From assembly GCF_003864295.1 (NCBI RefSeq), contig NZ_BDQK01000002.1, forward strand, positions 1-64,000: a stretch of DNA of 64,000 nucleotides, in the 5' to 3' direction. Each line of letters starts with the position of its first letter. Position 1 is the stretch's first letter. A program made the translations under genes and the position numbers. Under the pieces are notes generated by a model. That model was given only the letters and a program-made list of their open reading frames with translations. It did no database searches and was not told where the DNA came from. This DNA comes from Aphanothece sacrum FPU1. GTDB taxonomy: Bacteria > Cyanobacteriota > Cyanobacteriia > Cyanobacteriales > Microcystaceae. This document shows positions 45,446 to 54,688 of the stretch, piece after piece.

Positions 45446-46442
45446 TATTTTTACGAAATAAAATTAACAAAGTTTTGAAAATCAATTTGAGGTCATACCA
45501 ATGACTCCAATTTTCTTGATACCGTAAATCTAATTCAATCACCTCCTCAAAATTTTTGATCCTTGATCGTCCATAAACTTGCCATTCTCCTGTCATTCCT
45601 GGTTTAACATCTAATCTTTGCCATTGAGGAATTTCATACTTTTCTACTTCATCAGGAGTAGGTGGTCTGGTTCCTACTAAACTCATATCCCCTTGTAACA
45701 CATTCCAAAATTGAGGTAATTCGTCTAAGCTAGTCCGTCGTAAAAATCTCCCAATTTTTGTAATACGTGGATCATTAGGATTCTTAAAAATAGCTCCTTT
45801 TGCTTCATTAGGAATTTGATTTTTTAATGCTTCTGCATCAATACACATAGAGCGAAATTTAATAATTTTAAACCGTTTTCCCAGCCAACCACAACGAGTT
45901 TGGCAAAAAAATATCGGACCTGGACTATCTAATTTAATAATAATTGCAATAGGAATAAGCAAAATTACAGTAATTATTAATCCCACTAAACCACCCACAA
46001 TATCTATCGAGCGTTTCATCCAAGAACGAACAGAAGGATGAGTTTCAGGAGGCTGTTGATAATTAGTCTGACTATTATTAATTATGGTAGAAGATTTAGA
46101 GTCTAGACTGGAAGTAATAGTAAAGATTTCATCGAGTCCAGTCATAGACAAAACCGCCATCACTGGAGGATGAGTATTATAGAGAATTAATTGAACCTCT
46201 TTGTTTTGAGCCGCCTTAAAATTGTGAACTAAAGCCCCCACCCCACTACTATCCATAAACTGAGTATGACTAAAATCAAGAATTAGTTGAGGTGGGAGGT
46301 CATCACCCGACAGAAATTCATAACAAATACCCTTAAACTGTACCGCCTCTAACACAGTCAAACGAGGCGGCATTTGCATGACAGGATAATTGTTGACAAA
46401 AACAATGGGAAAATATGCTTCTGGTATTTGACTAGTCATCAA
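45432..46442 (-). CDS. STAS domain fused to a polyprenyl-phosphate sugar-1-phosphate transferase
   Basis: A 336-residue protein. Residues 1-115 are a STAS domain with the phospho-acceptor block DFSHTQFMDSSGVGALVHNF (the Ser of DSSG is the usual kinase target). After a linker, a membrane helix (GGLVGLIITVILLIPIAIII) and the bacterial sugar transferase catalytic domain follow: FRSMCIDAEALK, RITKIGRFLRRTSLDELPQF, GDMSLVGTRPP, and KPGMTGEWQVYGRS. The transferase starts exopolysaccharide or glycolipid units at the membrane. The fused STAS domain with a kinase encoded by the overlapping downstream gene implies direct phospho-control of synthesis. Confidence 0.92.
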   Translation of the reverse strand: MMTSQIPEAYFPIVFVNNYPVMQMPPRLTVLEAVQFKGICYEFLSGDDLPPQLILDFSHTQFMDSSGVGALVHNFKAAQNKEVQLILYNTHPPVMAVLSMTGLDEIFTITSSLDSKSSTIINNSQTNYQQPPETHPSVRSWMKRSIDIVGGLVGLIITVILLIPIAIIIKLDSPGPIFFCQTRCGWLGKRFKIIKFRSMCIDAEALKNQIPNEAKGAIFKNPNDPRITKIGRFLRRTSLDELPQFWNVLQGDMSLVGTRPPTPDEVEKYEIPQWQRLDVKPGMTGEWQVYGRSRIKNFEEVIELDLRYQENWSHWYDLKLIFKTLLILFRKNSGAV

Positions 46443-46467
46443 CTATCAAGATAGGGCAATTGAGTAA

Positions 46468-47118
46468 TTAGGGGCGTGTCGGTTTATCTTGTTCCTGCTG
46501 CATTTTGGTTTTTGCCTTAGCAGCACTCCGTCTGAGGGCTTGTAAACGAGATTCGTATTGTTTACGCTGACGACGGTTAGGCGTTTGCTCAATTAGGGTT
46601 TTAAAGGCACTGCCGAGACTTTTATAGGCATTGGGCAAGGAGTAACCAAAACGACCGGCTAAGGCGATCGCTTTTTCATCAGCATCTAAAGACTCTTTGA
46701 GTTTGCGATCGCCATTATTTTTTTGCCAGAGTCGATACCCAGAAATGCCACATAGGCCTAATGCTAATAATAACAACAAACCATCTTGTACCCATAATTC
46801 TCCAACTGCACCCCCTAAACCAATAGCGAGGGCTGCCATTTCCCATCCTTCTCTGGGAATGGTGTCATTTTGAATACGGGCAACTTCATGCCAAAATAAC
46901 AAATTTCGTTGATCAATGGCTAAATTTTCCCATTTAGCCAGATCAATTTGAATTTCCACTTCGTCTCTTCCTAGTTCTTCGCAACGGACTAAAGGCGGGT
47001 TAATTTCGGTACTGCCTTCTATCATAACCCAACTTTGTAATTCTGGCGGTAATAATGTTTTTAACCGCCTTAGTTCGCTCATTTCCGCTCTAGCTGATGA
47101 GGTAGCATAGGATGTCAT
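46468..47118 (-). CDS. DUF3318 family protein, copy 1
   Basis: A 216-residue protein of the cyanobacterial DUF3318 family. A short pre-domain is followed by IDLAKWENLAIDQRNLLFWH, then two hydrophobic segments near 95-130 and a charged C-terminal region with QTPNRRQRKQYESRLQALRR. The family is of unknown function. It lies 25 bases upstream of the STAS-transferase gene on the same strand. A second, diverged member lies on its other side (47342-47956), beyond a dispersed repeat. Confidence 0.88.
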   Translation of the reverse strand: MTSYATSSARAEMSELRRLKTLLPPELQSWVMIEGSTEINPPLVRCEELGRDEVEIQIDLAKWENLAIDQRNLLFWHEVARIQNDTIPREGWEMAALAIGLGGAVGELWVQDGLLLLLALGLCGISGYRLWQKNNGDRKLKESLDADEKAIALAGRFGYSLPNAYKSLGSAFKTLIEQTPNRRQRKQYESRLQALRRSAAKAKTKMQQEQDKPTRP

Positions 47119-47230
47119 AGGACTGTTTACGTTCTAATTACTATCAAAAGAATTCTATCCTTAGATTGTAGCGGTCTGAACATCAATCCGCTTTTTTTAT
47201 CATAAGCTTTCCTTGTAGGCTAATGTTACA

Positions 47231-47315
47231 CAAAGTCCGCGCTCGTCGGACTTTGTTGGTATAGCCACAGGCTTTAGCCTGTAGGCGTTTTGGACTAAGT
47301 TGACACCAATGAACA
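47231..47315 (-). repeat. Dispersed palindromic repeat, copy 2
   Basis: AAAGTCCGCGCTCGTCGGAC through AGGCGTTTTGGACTAAGTTG is the reverse complement of the block at 38303-38384. It lies between the two DUF3318 genes. Confidence 0.75.
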
Positions 47316-47341
47316 TTGTGTTTTGCCCCTACGATAACTTC

Positions 47342-47956
47342 TCATTCATTCATTTTCACTCGATCAGGAACTCCCACTGGCGAAAGATTAGCCATAGCTT
47401 TCAGATGCTGAGTGCGAATTAACTCGGTAAAATTGAGATTAGAACGTCCTTCTAATTGGGCAGTGACTTCAATCCCCTCTAAGAGATTTTTCGCCGCTTC
47501 TACGTCCGTATAGCCTCGTCTGACAGCCACTTTGATCGCCGCTTCATCCGCATCAATTTCTCGCTGCACACTTCGATTATTACGCCAGATGTGGTTAGCA
47601 GCGATCGCGCTTAAACCCCCAGCCACAAGCATTCCTAACCCATCTCCTTGAATTCCTTCGACGGTTAGTCCTATTACTCCAGCTAAGACAATACCTTGAT
47701 AAACATCGGGTTTAAACCATTTAATCGCGATCAGACTGCTTGTTGCCCTTAATACTAACAAATCTCTCTGTCCTCTAGATAACCGCCGCCATAAGTCAAA
47801 GTTGATATAAATGGGGCGGTTATTCCATTTCCAGGGAGGTGTAAAAGGCGCGTCAATTACCTTAGACTGTTGGGGTTGGCTAACAATTTTAGTTAACATT
47901 CGCCCAGAAGCAGGCATTACATCTAATAGGCGGCTAATCTCAGATTCGATACTCAT
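47342..47956 (-). CDS. DUF3318 family protein, copy 2
   Basis: A 204-residue paralogue of the preceding gene. Shared are YINFDLWRRLSRGQRDLLVL (pattern also in copy 1), the two hydrophobic segments, and DADEAAIKVAVRRGYTDVEA. It lacks copy 1's long basic tail. A small 64-codon frame sits 27 bases upstream. Role unknown. Confidence 0.87.
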   Translation of the reverse strand: MSIESEISRLLDVMPASGRMLTKIVSQPQQSKVIDAPFTPPWKWNNRPIYINFDLWRRLSRGQRDLLVLRATSSLIAIKWFKPDVYQGIVLAGVIGLTVEGIQGDGLGMLVAGGLSAIAANHIWRNNRSVQREIDADEAAIKVAVRRGYTDVEAAKNLLEGIEVTAQLEGRSNLNFTELIRTQHLKAMANLSPVGVPDRVKMNE

Positions 47957-47983
47957 GGGTCAATGACACAAAGGTAGGCTCCT

Positions 47984-48178
47984 TTACTGAGTATAATGGC
48001 TTTGTGAGGCACTCTTCTTGTTCCAACACTTTTCTAACATTCTAATTTTGTAAAAGTACCAGAATTCATTCATATGTAAAATCATTCGCTGGTTTTCATC
48101 AAATAGGGGTTGATTGAGATATTGCCAGATTGCTGCCCCAACTTGTTTCAATTTCCATAACTCAACGTTGACATTCAT
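47984..48178 (-). CDS. Possible small protein upstream of DUF3318
   Basis: A 64-residue frame beginning MNVNVELWKLKQVGAAIWQY and containing LNQPLFDENQRMILHMNEFW. Composition is protein-like and it precedes a DUF3318 gene by 27 bases, as in an operon, but the family is not recognised and the ribosome site is weak. Confidence 0.4.
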   Translation of the reverse strand: MNVNVELWKLKQVGAAIWQYLNQPLFDENQRMILHMNEFWYFYKIRMLEKCWNKKSASQSHYTQ

Positions 48179-48782
48179 TTTGTTACAACCCCTGATACTT
48201 TTTTAACGGCAAAAAATTTAGATGGTTTTTTAGCATTTCTAGGGGCTATTATTTAACAGTAAATAATTATCAGTAAAGAATGATGTGTTTATTCTTGGGT
48301 TTAAGTCCCTCACAATACGCCTTGATTACTGTTTACTGTTTACTGTTGACTATTTTAAGTCCCCTATTATTAATTTGACATATAGATGACTTTTTTTCTT
48401 GGTTATAATTACTGAATATTTTTCTGAGATCTACTTGATTTATGTAGTTTCACTGATTTTTTTTCTCGAAACCTTACAAAATGTCGCAATTTTTGATATA
48501 ACTACATGGTTATTTCTCAAACTCTATGAAGTTACTCTTATCTGAATCCTCAACAATCAAGATTTTTACTAAGTGCTTAAACAAAATTAATTACACATAG
48601 CAGGGCGGGTTTTGATATGATTATCATGGTTGAGTGACAACGCTTAACCCTAAACCAGCTTCTACAAAATTTTTGGTAATTAATTTTGTGTACCTAATTA
48701 GATCAACTCTTGGTAATTGCACTTAGTGTTCCCTAAATTGCTAAAAATTATTACTTCAATTAATATTTTGTAATAATCAAAA
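48179..48782. other. Spacer of 604 bases with dispersed repeats
   Basis: AT-rich. It contains the AATTAATTACACATAGCAGGG repeat at 48575-48616 with the related end ATTAATTTTGTGTACCTAA near 48680-48700, and short GTTTACTGTTTACTGTT-type simple repeats near 48330. No gene found. Confidence 0.55.
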
Positions 48783-49145
48783 TTAGCTATAATGACTTCT
48801 AGTAATATCTACTGTTATTTTGCCACCAAAATCAGGAATAGGGGCGGCCGGTTTACTTAAACGCACTCTTACTTGTTGCACTCGATCTAATGTTAAAATG
48901 TCTTTAGCGATCGCGGCAGCTAATTTTTCAATCAAGGCAAATTTTTCGGTGGCGATCCGATTTTTAACAATAGCGATCGCCTGACGATAATCTAAGGTAT
49001 CTTCAATGTTATCAGTCGTTCCCGATGGTTGTAAATCTACTGCTATAGTCAGATCTACTTCAAACCATTGTCCTAAGACTTGTTCTTCGGGTAAATAACC
49101 TATATACCCGTAACTGCGAATTCCAGTAATTTCAATTGAGTCCAT
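48783..49145 (-). CDS. folB: Dihydroneopterin aldolase
   Basis: A 120-residue enzyme of folate synthesis that cleaves dihydroneopterin to hydroxymethyl-dihydropterin and glycolaldehyde. Typical motifs are ITGIRSYGYIGYLPEEQVLG (active-site Glu and Tyr) and FALIEKLAAAIAKDIL with the conserved Glu/Lys around residue 75. Length is standard. Divergent from the rhomboid gene over 35 bases, so the two promoters overlap. Confidence 0.95.
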   Translation of the reverse strand: MDSIEITGIRSYGYIGYLPEEQVLGQWFEVDLTIAVDLQPSGTTDNIEDTLDYRQAIAIVKNRIATEKFALIEKLAAAIAKDILTLDRVQQVRVRLSKPAAPIPDFGGKITVDITRSHYS

Positions 49146-49180
49146 ATAATATAAATAGCTGTTATTTTTAGTATAACCTC

Positions 49181-49771
49181 ATGAGCCACCATCAACATAA
49201 TGATATCTCCCGTGAGATGAAAACCCAAGCTAAGATTTTAGGCGGATTTGTGGCTGTTTTTTGGCTATCAGAACTATTAGATTTATTCGTTTTTCATGGT
49301 AGTTTAAATCAGTTTGGTATTATACCTCATAATATAATCGGGTTAAGAGGAATTTTATTTGCGCCTTTTTTACATGGAAATTTAGCTCATTTAATCGGTA
49401 ATACTATTCCTTTTATAGTATTAGGCTGGTTGGTAATGTTACAAGAAACCAGTGATTTTTGGATTGTTACTGCCTTAACTATGGTAATTGGTGGTTTAGG
49501 TACTTGGCTATTTGGCGCACCTGGATCAGTCCATATTGGGGCCAGTATTCTAATTTTTGGTTATTTAGGCTTTTTATTATTACGAGGCTATTTTCAAAGA
49601 AATTTTGCCTCTATTTTATTATCAATTGTGGTAGGATTTTTTTACGGACGTTTAGTATTTGGTGTTCTACCATCTGATCGTGGAATTTCTTGGCAAGGTC
49701 ATTTATTTGGCTTTTTAGGAGGAATATTAGCCGCTAAATTAATTGCTAATGAAAAGCGATCTTATCGATAA
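49181..49771 (+). CDS. Rhomboid-family intramembrane serine protease
   Basis: A 196-residue, six-helix membrane protein. The L1-loop block HGNLAHLIGNTIPF, the serine helix HIGASILIFGYLGFLL and the histidine helix WQGHLFGFLGGILAA are all present and ordered as in rhomboids. The serine is in GAS-I rather than the usual GASG; the Ser and the catalytic His (GH) are kept, so it may be active but with an altered site. Substrate unknown. FolB is divergent next to it. Confidence 0.85.
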   Translation: MSHHQHNDISREMKTQAKILGGFVAVFWLSELLDLFVFHGSLNQFGIIPHNIIGLRGILFAPFLHGNLAHLIGNTIPFIVLGWLVMLQETSDFWIVTALTMVIGGLGTWLFGAPGSVHIGASILIFGYLGFLLLRGYFQRNFASILLSIVVGFFYGRLVFGVLPSDRGISWQGHLFGFLGGILAAKLIANEKRSYR

Positions 49772-49822
49772 GTATTTCTCTTGTGTGGCGTTGCTGATTG
49801 ATGGTATTATTTGTATCTCGCG

Positions 49823-49975
49823 CAAAGACAAGGCAGCGCGGTCTTGGGGAGGCAGCTTTTGGGGGAAGCTTCCCCCCAAAACGTGCCTTGTCTCCCCAAG
49901 TAAAGCGTGCAATCGCGCCGCAGCGTAGCGAGGAACTGCCGCGCAAAGACGCAAAGAATCGACGCAAAGAATGGT
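49823..49975 (+). repeat. GC-rich compound palindrome
   Basis: A stem of about 25 base pairs in nested blocks at 49843-49900: CTTGGGGA/TCCCCAAG, GGCA/TGCC and TTTTGGGGG/CCCCCAAAA around AAGCTT. It is flanked by CGCGCAAAGAC at 49819-49829 and 49941-49951. GC content is far above the surroundings. It lies just after the rhomboid stop. Confidence 0.7.
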
Positions 49976-50063
49976 TATTTCATACTCTGATTGCTACAAC
50001 CGCCACTTTACAAGAAATTAGGTAAGATGATTTTTTATATTCAGTACAGTTTGGGTGAATTTC

Positions 50064-50420
50064 ATGATGCAACTCGAAGACTATTTTAACTTTCTAAGCC
50101 CTAATGATATTCGTTTAAAAGGAACAAGAATTGGCATTGAAACAATTCTCTATGACTATATTTATCATGCCAAAACACCAGAAGAAATTACCAAAACCTA
50201 CCCCTCTTTAAATTTAGAACAAGTTTATGCGACAATTTTATACTACTTACACGACAAAGAAAACATAACTAATTATTTAACCGAATGGATTGAACATGGA
50301 GAACAAATGAGAGAAAGACAAAAACAAAATCCTCCTCCGGTTGCTGAAAAACTGAGAAAATTAAGGGAACAAAGAAAAATAAGCAAACAAGCAAATGACT
50401 CTGAAATATTTATTAGATGA
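50064..50420 (+). CDS. DUF433 domain antitoxin
   Basis: A 118-residue protein with the DUF433 winged-helix-like core DIRLKGTRIGIETILYDYIY ... TPEEITKTYPSLNLEQVYAT, as in the VapB-type antitoxins paired with DUF5615 proteins. An extra charged C-terminal helix follows and probably wraps the toxin. The next frame overlaps by 26 bases. ATG at 50064 is chosen; 50067 and a GTG at 50055 are alternatives. Confidence 0.88.
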   Translation: MMQLEDYFNFLSPNDIRLKGTRIGIETILYDYIYHAKTPEEITKTYPSLNLEQVYATILYYLHDKENITNYLTEWIEHGEQMRERQKQNPPPVAEKLRKLREQRKISKQANDSEIFIR

Positions 50421-50757
50421 AAATATTGATCCTCTCTATGCGACTCAATTACGGAGACTCAAACCTGATTTAGTTATTAGAGTTATTGGAGAACCTGTCA
50501 CACCATCTAAAGGGAGATTAGACCCTGAAATTCTCTGCTGGTGTGAAGAAAATAATTTTATTCTGGTAACAAATAATCGGACTTCTATGCCAGTTCATTT
50601 GGTTGACCATACAGCAAAAAATCGTCACATTCCAGGCATTTTTATTCTGAATCCCAATTTGAGCATTGGTGAAAATATAGAAGAATTAATTCTTGCGGCT
50701 GAAGCTTCATTTGATAATGAGTATCAAGACCGAATTGATTATCTTCCTTTACCTTAA
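50395..50757 (+). CDS. DUF5615 family PIN-like toxin
   Basis: A 120-residue PIN-like nuclease. The first strand KYLLDENIDPLYATQLRRL carries the usual acidic pair, and the second conserved block is PEILCWCEENNFILVTNNRT, where most relatives have TND. Such proteins cut RNA when free of the DUF433 antitoxin. The 26-base overlap with the antitoxin gene ties the two together. Confidence 0.87.
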   Translation: MTLKYLLDENIDPLYATQLRRLKPDLVIRVIGEPVTPSKGRLDPEILCWCEENNFILVTNNRTSMPVHLVDHTAKNRHIPGIFILNPNLSIGENIEELILAAEASFDNEYQDRIDYLPLP

Positions 50758-50822
50758 CCTGTTTGGCTTAAGCATAATATAATTATCACTACTAATAAGT
50801 AGTGTCAATTCATGAATTGCCC

Positions 50823-52364
50823 CTATTTAGGACAAACATTAAGAATCTTATCAATCACTTCCTCAATACTTAACCCATCCGTATTAATTTCAATAGCATC
50901 TACCGCTTTTCGTAGGGGTGCAAGACAACGATTACTATCTAAATAATCCCGTTGCTCAATATCATGTTCAAGTTGCTCTAAAGACATATTTTCCTCTCCT
51001 TGAGCTTGAAAATCAAGTAACCGTCGTCTGGCCCTTTCCTGTACCGAAGCTGTTAGGTATATTTTAACTTCCGCATCAGGAAAGACATTAGTACCGATAT
51101 CTCGACCTTCGGCCACAATTCCCCCCTTTTTACCCAATTGTTGCTGATAAGCGACTAATTTCGCTCTTACCGAAGCTTGGGCCGATAAAGGAGACACAAG
51201 GGCCGTTACTTGGGGGGTACGAATAGCTTGACTAATATCTTGACCATTAATGTAAATTTGAGGCGGTTTTCCCTCAAAAGGTGGCAAAAATTCTAATTTT
51301 GCCTGAGACACTAATTCCGCGATCGCCCCATAATCTGAAAGCTCAACCCCAGACTGTAAAACTAACCAAGCGATCGCTCGGTACATAGCCCCCGTATCCA
51401 AATATACCAAATTGAGAGCTTGAGCTACCCGACGAGTCACAGTAGATTTACCGGCCCCGGCCGGCCCATCAATAGCAATAATCGGTTGACGTACTCGTAA
51501 CATAACATTATCAATCAAACGAGTAGACCCCACATAAGCTGCGATCGCCAATAATCCCTGATCTTCCACTTGTTCTAAAGGGGTCAAAGTTTGAGGATCA
51601 ACTAAATCCACATATTGAACCTGAACCAATGGAGTCAAAGCTAATACTTGCTTAACCGTCTCAACAAGTGCATTAGCTTGTCGTTCCCCTTGTGCAAAAG
51701 CTAACTGAGCCTGTTTCAGACTAGCAAATAAAGCTAAAGACTGCTCTCGTTCTTCCTGACTCAAATATTGATTACGAGAACTATAAGCCAATCCTGAAGA
51801 TTCTCTAACGATAGCACAACCTTTAATGATGATCCGAAGGTTTAAATCTGCCACTAATCGCCGAATAATCGCCAATTGTTGGGCATCTTTCTCCCCAAAA
51901 TAAGCCACATGAGGACTGATAATATTGAATAACTTTGTGACGATAGTGGACACTCCCGGAAAGTGTCCAGGACGAACCGCACCACATAACATAGAAAGCA
52001 TAGAATGGGGAGGCATAACGGCGGTAGTAGTCACTGAGGTAACATCAGTGTTGGTGTCCATGCCCATTTCTTCAGGAGAAGGGGCAAAAACCACATCTAC
52101 GCCCATTGTTTGACACAATTGACAATCTTCCTCTAACTGACGGGGATATTGCCCTAAATCTTCAGTAGGAGCAAATTGGAGTGGGTTAACAAAAATGCTA
52201 ACCACAACTAGATCTACTTCGGCCATAGCTTGACTAATTAAGCTCAAATGACCTTGGTGTAATGCTCCCATTGTGGGGACTAATCCAATAGTTTGAGTGG
52301 ATCTCAACTGTTCTAAATGGGCCCGTAATCCCGCTACGGTTCTATAGACACGGAGGTTATTCAT
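50823..52364 (-). CDS. panC/cmk: Bifunctional pantothenate synthetase / cytidylate kinase
   Basis: A 513-residue fusion typical of cyanobacteria. Residues 1-275 are pantothenate synthetase (pantoate + beta-alanine + ATP): VPTMGALHQGHLSLI with the HxGH motif, and the block ALHQGHLS/FVNPLQFAPTED. Residues about 290-513 are cytidylate kinase, with P-loop AIDGPAGAGKST near 298 and the lid region around RDYLDSNR. The rlpA gene is 15 bases upstream on the same strand. Confidence 0.96.
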   Translation of the reverse strand: MNNLRVYRTVAGLRAHLEQLRSTQTIGLVPTMGALHQGHLSLISQAMAEVDLVVVSIFVNPLQFAPTEDLGQYPRQLEEDCQLCQTMGVDVVFAPSPEEMGMDTNTDVTSVTTTAVMPPHSMLSMLCGAVRPGHFPGVSTIVTKLFNIISPHVAYFGEKDAQQLAIIRRLVADLNLRIIIKGCAIVRESSGLAYSSRNQYLSQEEREQSLALFASLKQAQLAFAQGERQANALVETVKQVLALTPLVQVQYVDLVDPQTLTPLEQVEDQGLLAIAAYVGSTRLIDNVMLRVRQPIIAIDGPAGAGKSTVTRRVAQALNLVYLDTGAMYRAIAWLVLQSGVELSDYGAIAELVSQAKLEFLPPFEGKPPQIYINGQDISQAIRTPQVTALVSPLSAQASVRAKLVAYQQQLGKKGGIVAEGRDIGTNVFPDAEVKIYLTASVQERARRRLLDFQAQGEENMSLEQLEHDIEQRDYLDSNRCLAPLRKAVDAIEINTDGLSIEEVIDKILNVCPK

Positions 52365-52379
52365 GGGTAATCATCAATC

Positions 52380-53384
52380 TTAACGTCCCAGGATTTCAAT
52401 TTGAACAGGGGCCACCCCACTACTGACTAAACCCAGGATTTTGGCTGCTCCCTTGGATAAATCAATGATTCGTCCGTGAGCATAAGGACCGCGATCGTTA
52501 ATCCGTACAATGATCGTTCGACCATTACTGAGGTTAGTCACTCGAACTTGAGTACCAAAGGGGAGATTACGATGGGCTGCAGTTAATTCGTATTGATTAT
52601 ATCGCTCTCCGTTAGCGGTTAAACGACCGTGAAATCCTGGCCCATACCAAGAAGCCATACCTTTACGGGTGGCGGCCACTCGTTTTTGCATACCTTGAGT
52701 AGCATAACCTGATTGGGGAGTTTGCGCAATGGCAGTTAAGGGGGGAGCGTCTCCCATCAGTCGTCGCAAACGATTAGTAATTTGTAATGCGTCGGCAGCT
52801 AATTTATTAGTGGTATCAGGAAGAATGGTTCCCTGATCAAGTTTAATCAGTTCTTGTGAATTAACGGTAATGGTATAAGATCGTTTGTCTTGATTGATAT
52901 TAACGTTAATGCTTTGAGATTTAAACGTTTGTTCTTGACTGAGTTGGTTCAGACGAGCGACTAAAGCTTTGCCTCGGATAATGGCTTGACTTTCAACCTT
53001 TGAGGGATTATCACTGTGTTGTAATTGGGCTAGGTCTGCTCTGGAACCTAAAAAGGTGATCACTGGGATTTGGCTAACCTTGACGGTGACAGCTAGTTGA
53101 TATTTCCAGCGATGGAGTTCGAGAGTTGCCATCTGATTTTCAGAGGTTGGACTATTAGAGTCCGTTGCCGTAGGGTTTACTATTGAGGAGTTTTGGTTTT
53201 CGGGTGTTAAGGGTTGGGAACTGTCTACCGGATTTGTTATTTGCGTCTCCACAGTTTCTTGATTAAGGGTATCTTTTGCGTCAAATGCTTGTGATCCCTG
53301 TAAGGAAAGAGTGAGAAACGCGGTAGTGCCTAAAGTGGTCATGAGAGCGGTTGTTGTTAGCCCTTTCCAAAATTTTCTGTTCAT
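52380..53384 (-). CDS. rlpA: RlpA family septal ring lytic transglycosylase-type protein
   Basis: A 334-residue exported protein (start at 53384 because a signal peptide begins at [20 protein letters not shown]). The middle is low-complexity Asn/Thr/Ser-rich. The C-terminal DPBB (double-psi beta-barrel) domain has [20 protein letters not shown] near residue 240 and [20 protein letters not shown] near 297, with the RlpA active-site Asp. RlpA cleaves naked glycan strands. Its gene precedes panC-cmk by 15 bases, so cotranscription is likely. Confidence 0.88.
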   Translation of the reverse strand: MNRKFWKGLTTTALMTTLGTTAFLTLSLQGSQAFDAKDTLNQETVETQITNPVDSSQPLTPENQNSSIVNPTATDSNSPTSENQMATLELHRWKYQLAVTVKVSQIPVITFLGSRADLAQLQHSDNPSKVESQAIIRGKALVARLNQLSQEQTFKSQSINVNINQDKRSYTITVNSQELIKLDQGTILPDTTNKLAADALQITNRLRRLMGDAPPLTAIAQTPQSGYATQGMQKRVAATRKGMASWYGPGFHGRLTANGERYNQYELTAAHRNLPFGTQVRVTNLSNGRTIIVRINDRGPYAHGRIIDLSKGAAKILGLVSSGVAPVQIEILGR

Positions 53385-54097
53385 AGATATTGTGTTAAGT
53401 GAGTTGTTTAACCCCTCGAAATGTTTGTGATTCAATGGATTGTTCAACTTCTTTTTCCTCACAAAATGGACTTAATATTTCTTAAACTGTTACACAGTAG
53501 CACGAAATTTTAGGTCTATGTTGCCGTTTTCATAATCATTCGGCATGGTTTCCATTGAATCTTTAAATATAGGTTTACATTAAAAGTGAGATGTAATACT
53601 ATGGTAGATTTGACTAACTTTGATTAAGTATAATGGCTGAAAAACTCTTTTTTTAACACCACACCCTAGACTAATATAGTCTGTAATGGTTCCTAGGAGC
53701 AAGATAGACAATTTGTAGTCTCTACAGTAATTTTTAATGTTACAAGTCAGTATAAATACTAATTTGGTCATGTTGATTTTAATAGATAAGGGACTTTTAC
53801 CCCTAAAAAATTTAATCATTCCCCAGAAATAGATTAAAATTTTCAATATGTACTTGACAAAAATAAATTAATATGTATACAGTAAATTATTAGCAATACT
53901 TATTATTTTGTTCTGTATTCATAATCAAAGAGAAATAAATAGTACATTTTCCTGGTCACAGGACGGAAGGTAAGTAGTCGGACATAAATAAACAAAACGA
54001 AGTCTTGAGTCAGAAAGTTTCAGTAAAATCCCTCATGGCTAAAACGAACAATTGATTTATAGTGAATTAGGAACAATCAGCCATTCTTGTAAAAAAA
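53385..54097. other. Spacer of about 700 bases; solo MITE end
   Basis: AT-rich. It contains TAAGTAGTCGGACATAAATA at 53971-53990, matching the left end of the element at 35269. An 88-codon minus-strand frame in 53580-53846 has no ribosome site or coding look. No gene found. Confidence 0.5.
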
Positions 54098-54307
54098 ATG
54101 TTAACTACTGTTATTGGTTACTATTCAATTATTGCCTTAGTTGTTTTTTTAGCTTGGTTTAAAGCATTTTGGAACGATTCAACAACATCAAAAACAGATT
54201 TGTCCTCCTGGATGGTGTTAATCATTGGTGCTAGTTTATGGGTGATTGTTGTTCCCTTTGCTAATCTTGAATTAGTCACCAAAGTTTCTACAACTGATAC
54301 TTATTAA
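54098..54307 (+). CDS. Small membrane protein of unknown function
   Basis: A 69-residue protein with two hydrophobic helices, YYSIIALVVFLAWFKAFW at residues 8-25 and WMVLIIGASLWVIVVPF at 38-54. Composition and length suggest a real small inner-membrane or thylakoid protein. Ribosome site weak. No close partner identified. Confidence 0.6.
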   Translation: MLTTVIGYYSIIALVVFLAWFKAFWNDSTTSKTDLSSWMVLIIGASLWVIVVPFANLELVTKVSTTDTY

Positions 54308-54688
54308 CTATTTCTTAAGCTTACTTAAGCATTTTTTCATTAAAGATTTGAGCAAGTAATTAATCTGAGTTCGGTGTTAGGAGTTGAGAGTTAGGAGTTA
54401 TAATTTTTCCAAGGTATATAATAAGGGTTGCCAGACTCCTAATGTTGACAACTTGTCCAGCAAAATCATTATGTAGAACTCAGGTTAATTTGGCTAAATT
54501 AATGGATGTATATTATAACATGATTAGGTCAAGTATAAATTAAATAATTTTTGTCGCGAAAAATTTGACGGTTGAGCATCTTTAGGATTAAGATCTTTTC
54601 ATTAATAGTTCTTAAGCCAACAATAGGAATCACATAGAGCTTAAGCATATTTCTAGAGTTTAGTCAATTCCAACCAGCAGAATTTATT
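54308..54688. other. Spacer of 381 bases
   Basis: AT-rich with a short GTTAGGAGTT-type direct repeat near 54380-54400. No gene or strong hairpin found. Confidence 0.5.

Noticed and set aside
49739..50025. Several short frames in the GC-rich palindrome
   Set aside because: Overlapping frames on both strands across a palindrome; none has a ribosome site or known family.
53580..53846. 88-codon minus-strand frame
   Set aside because: Biased AT-rich composition, no ribosome site, no recognisable family, overlaps a long non-coding spacer.
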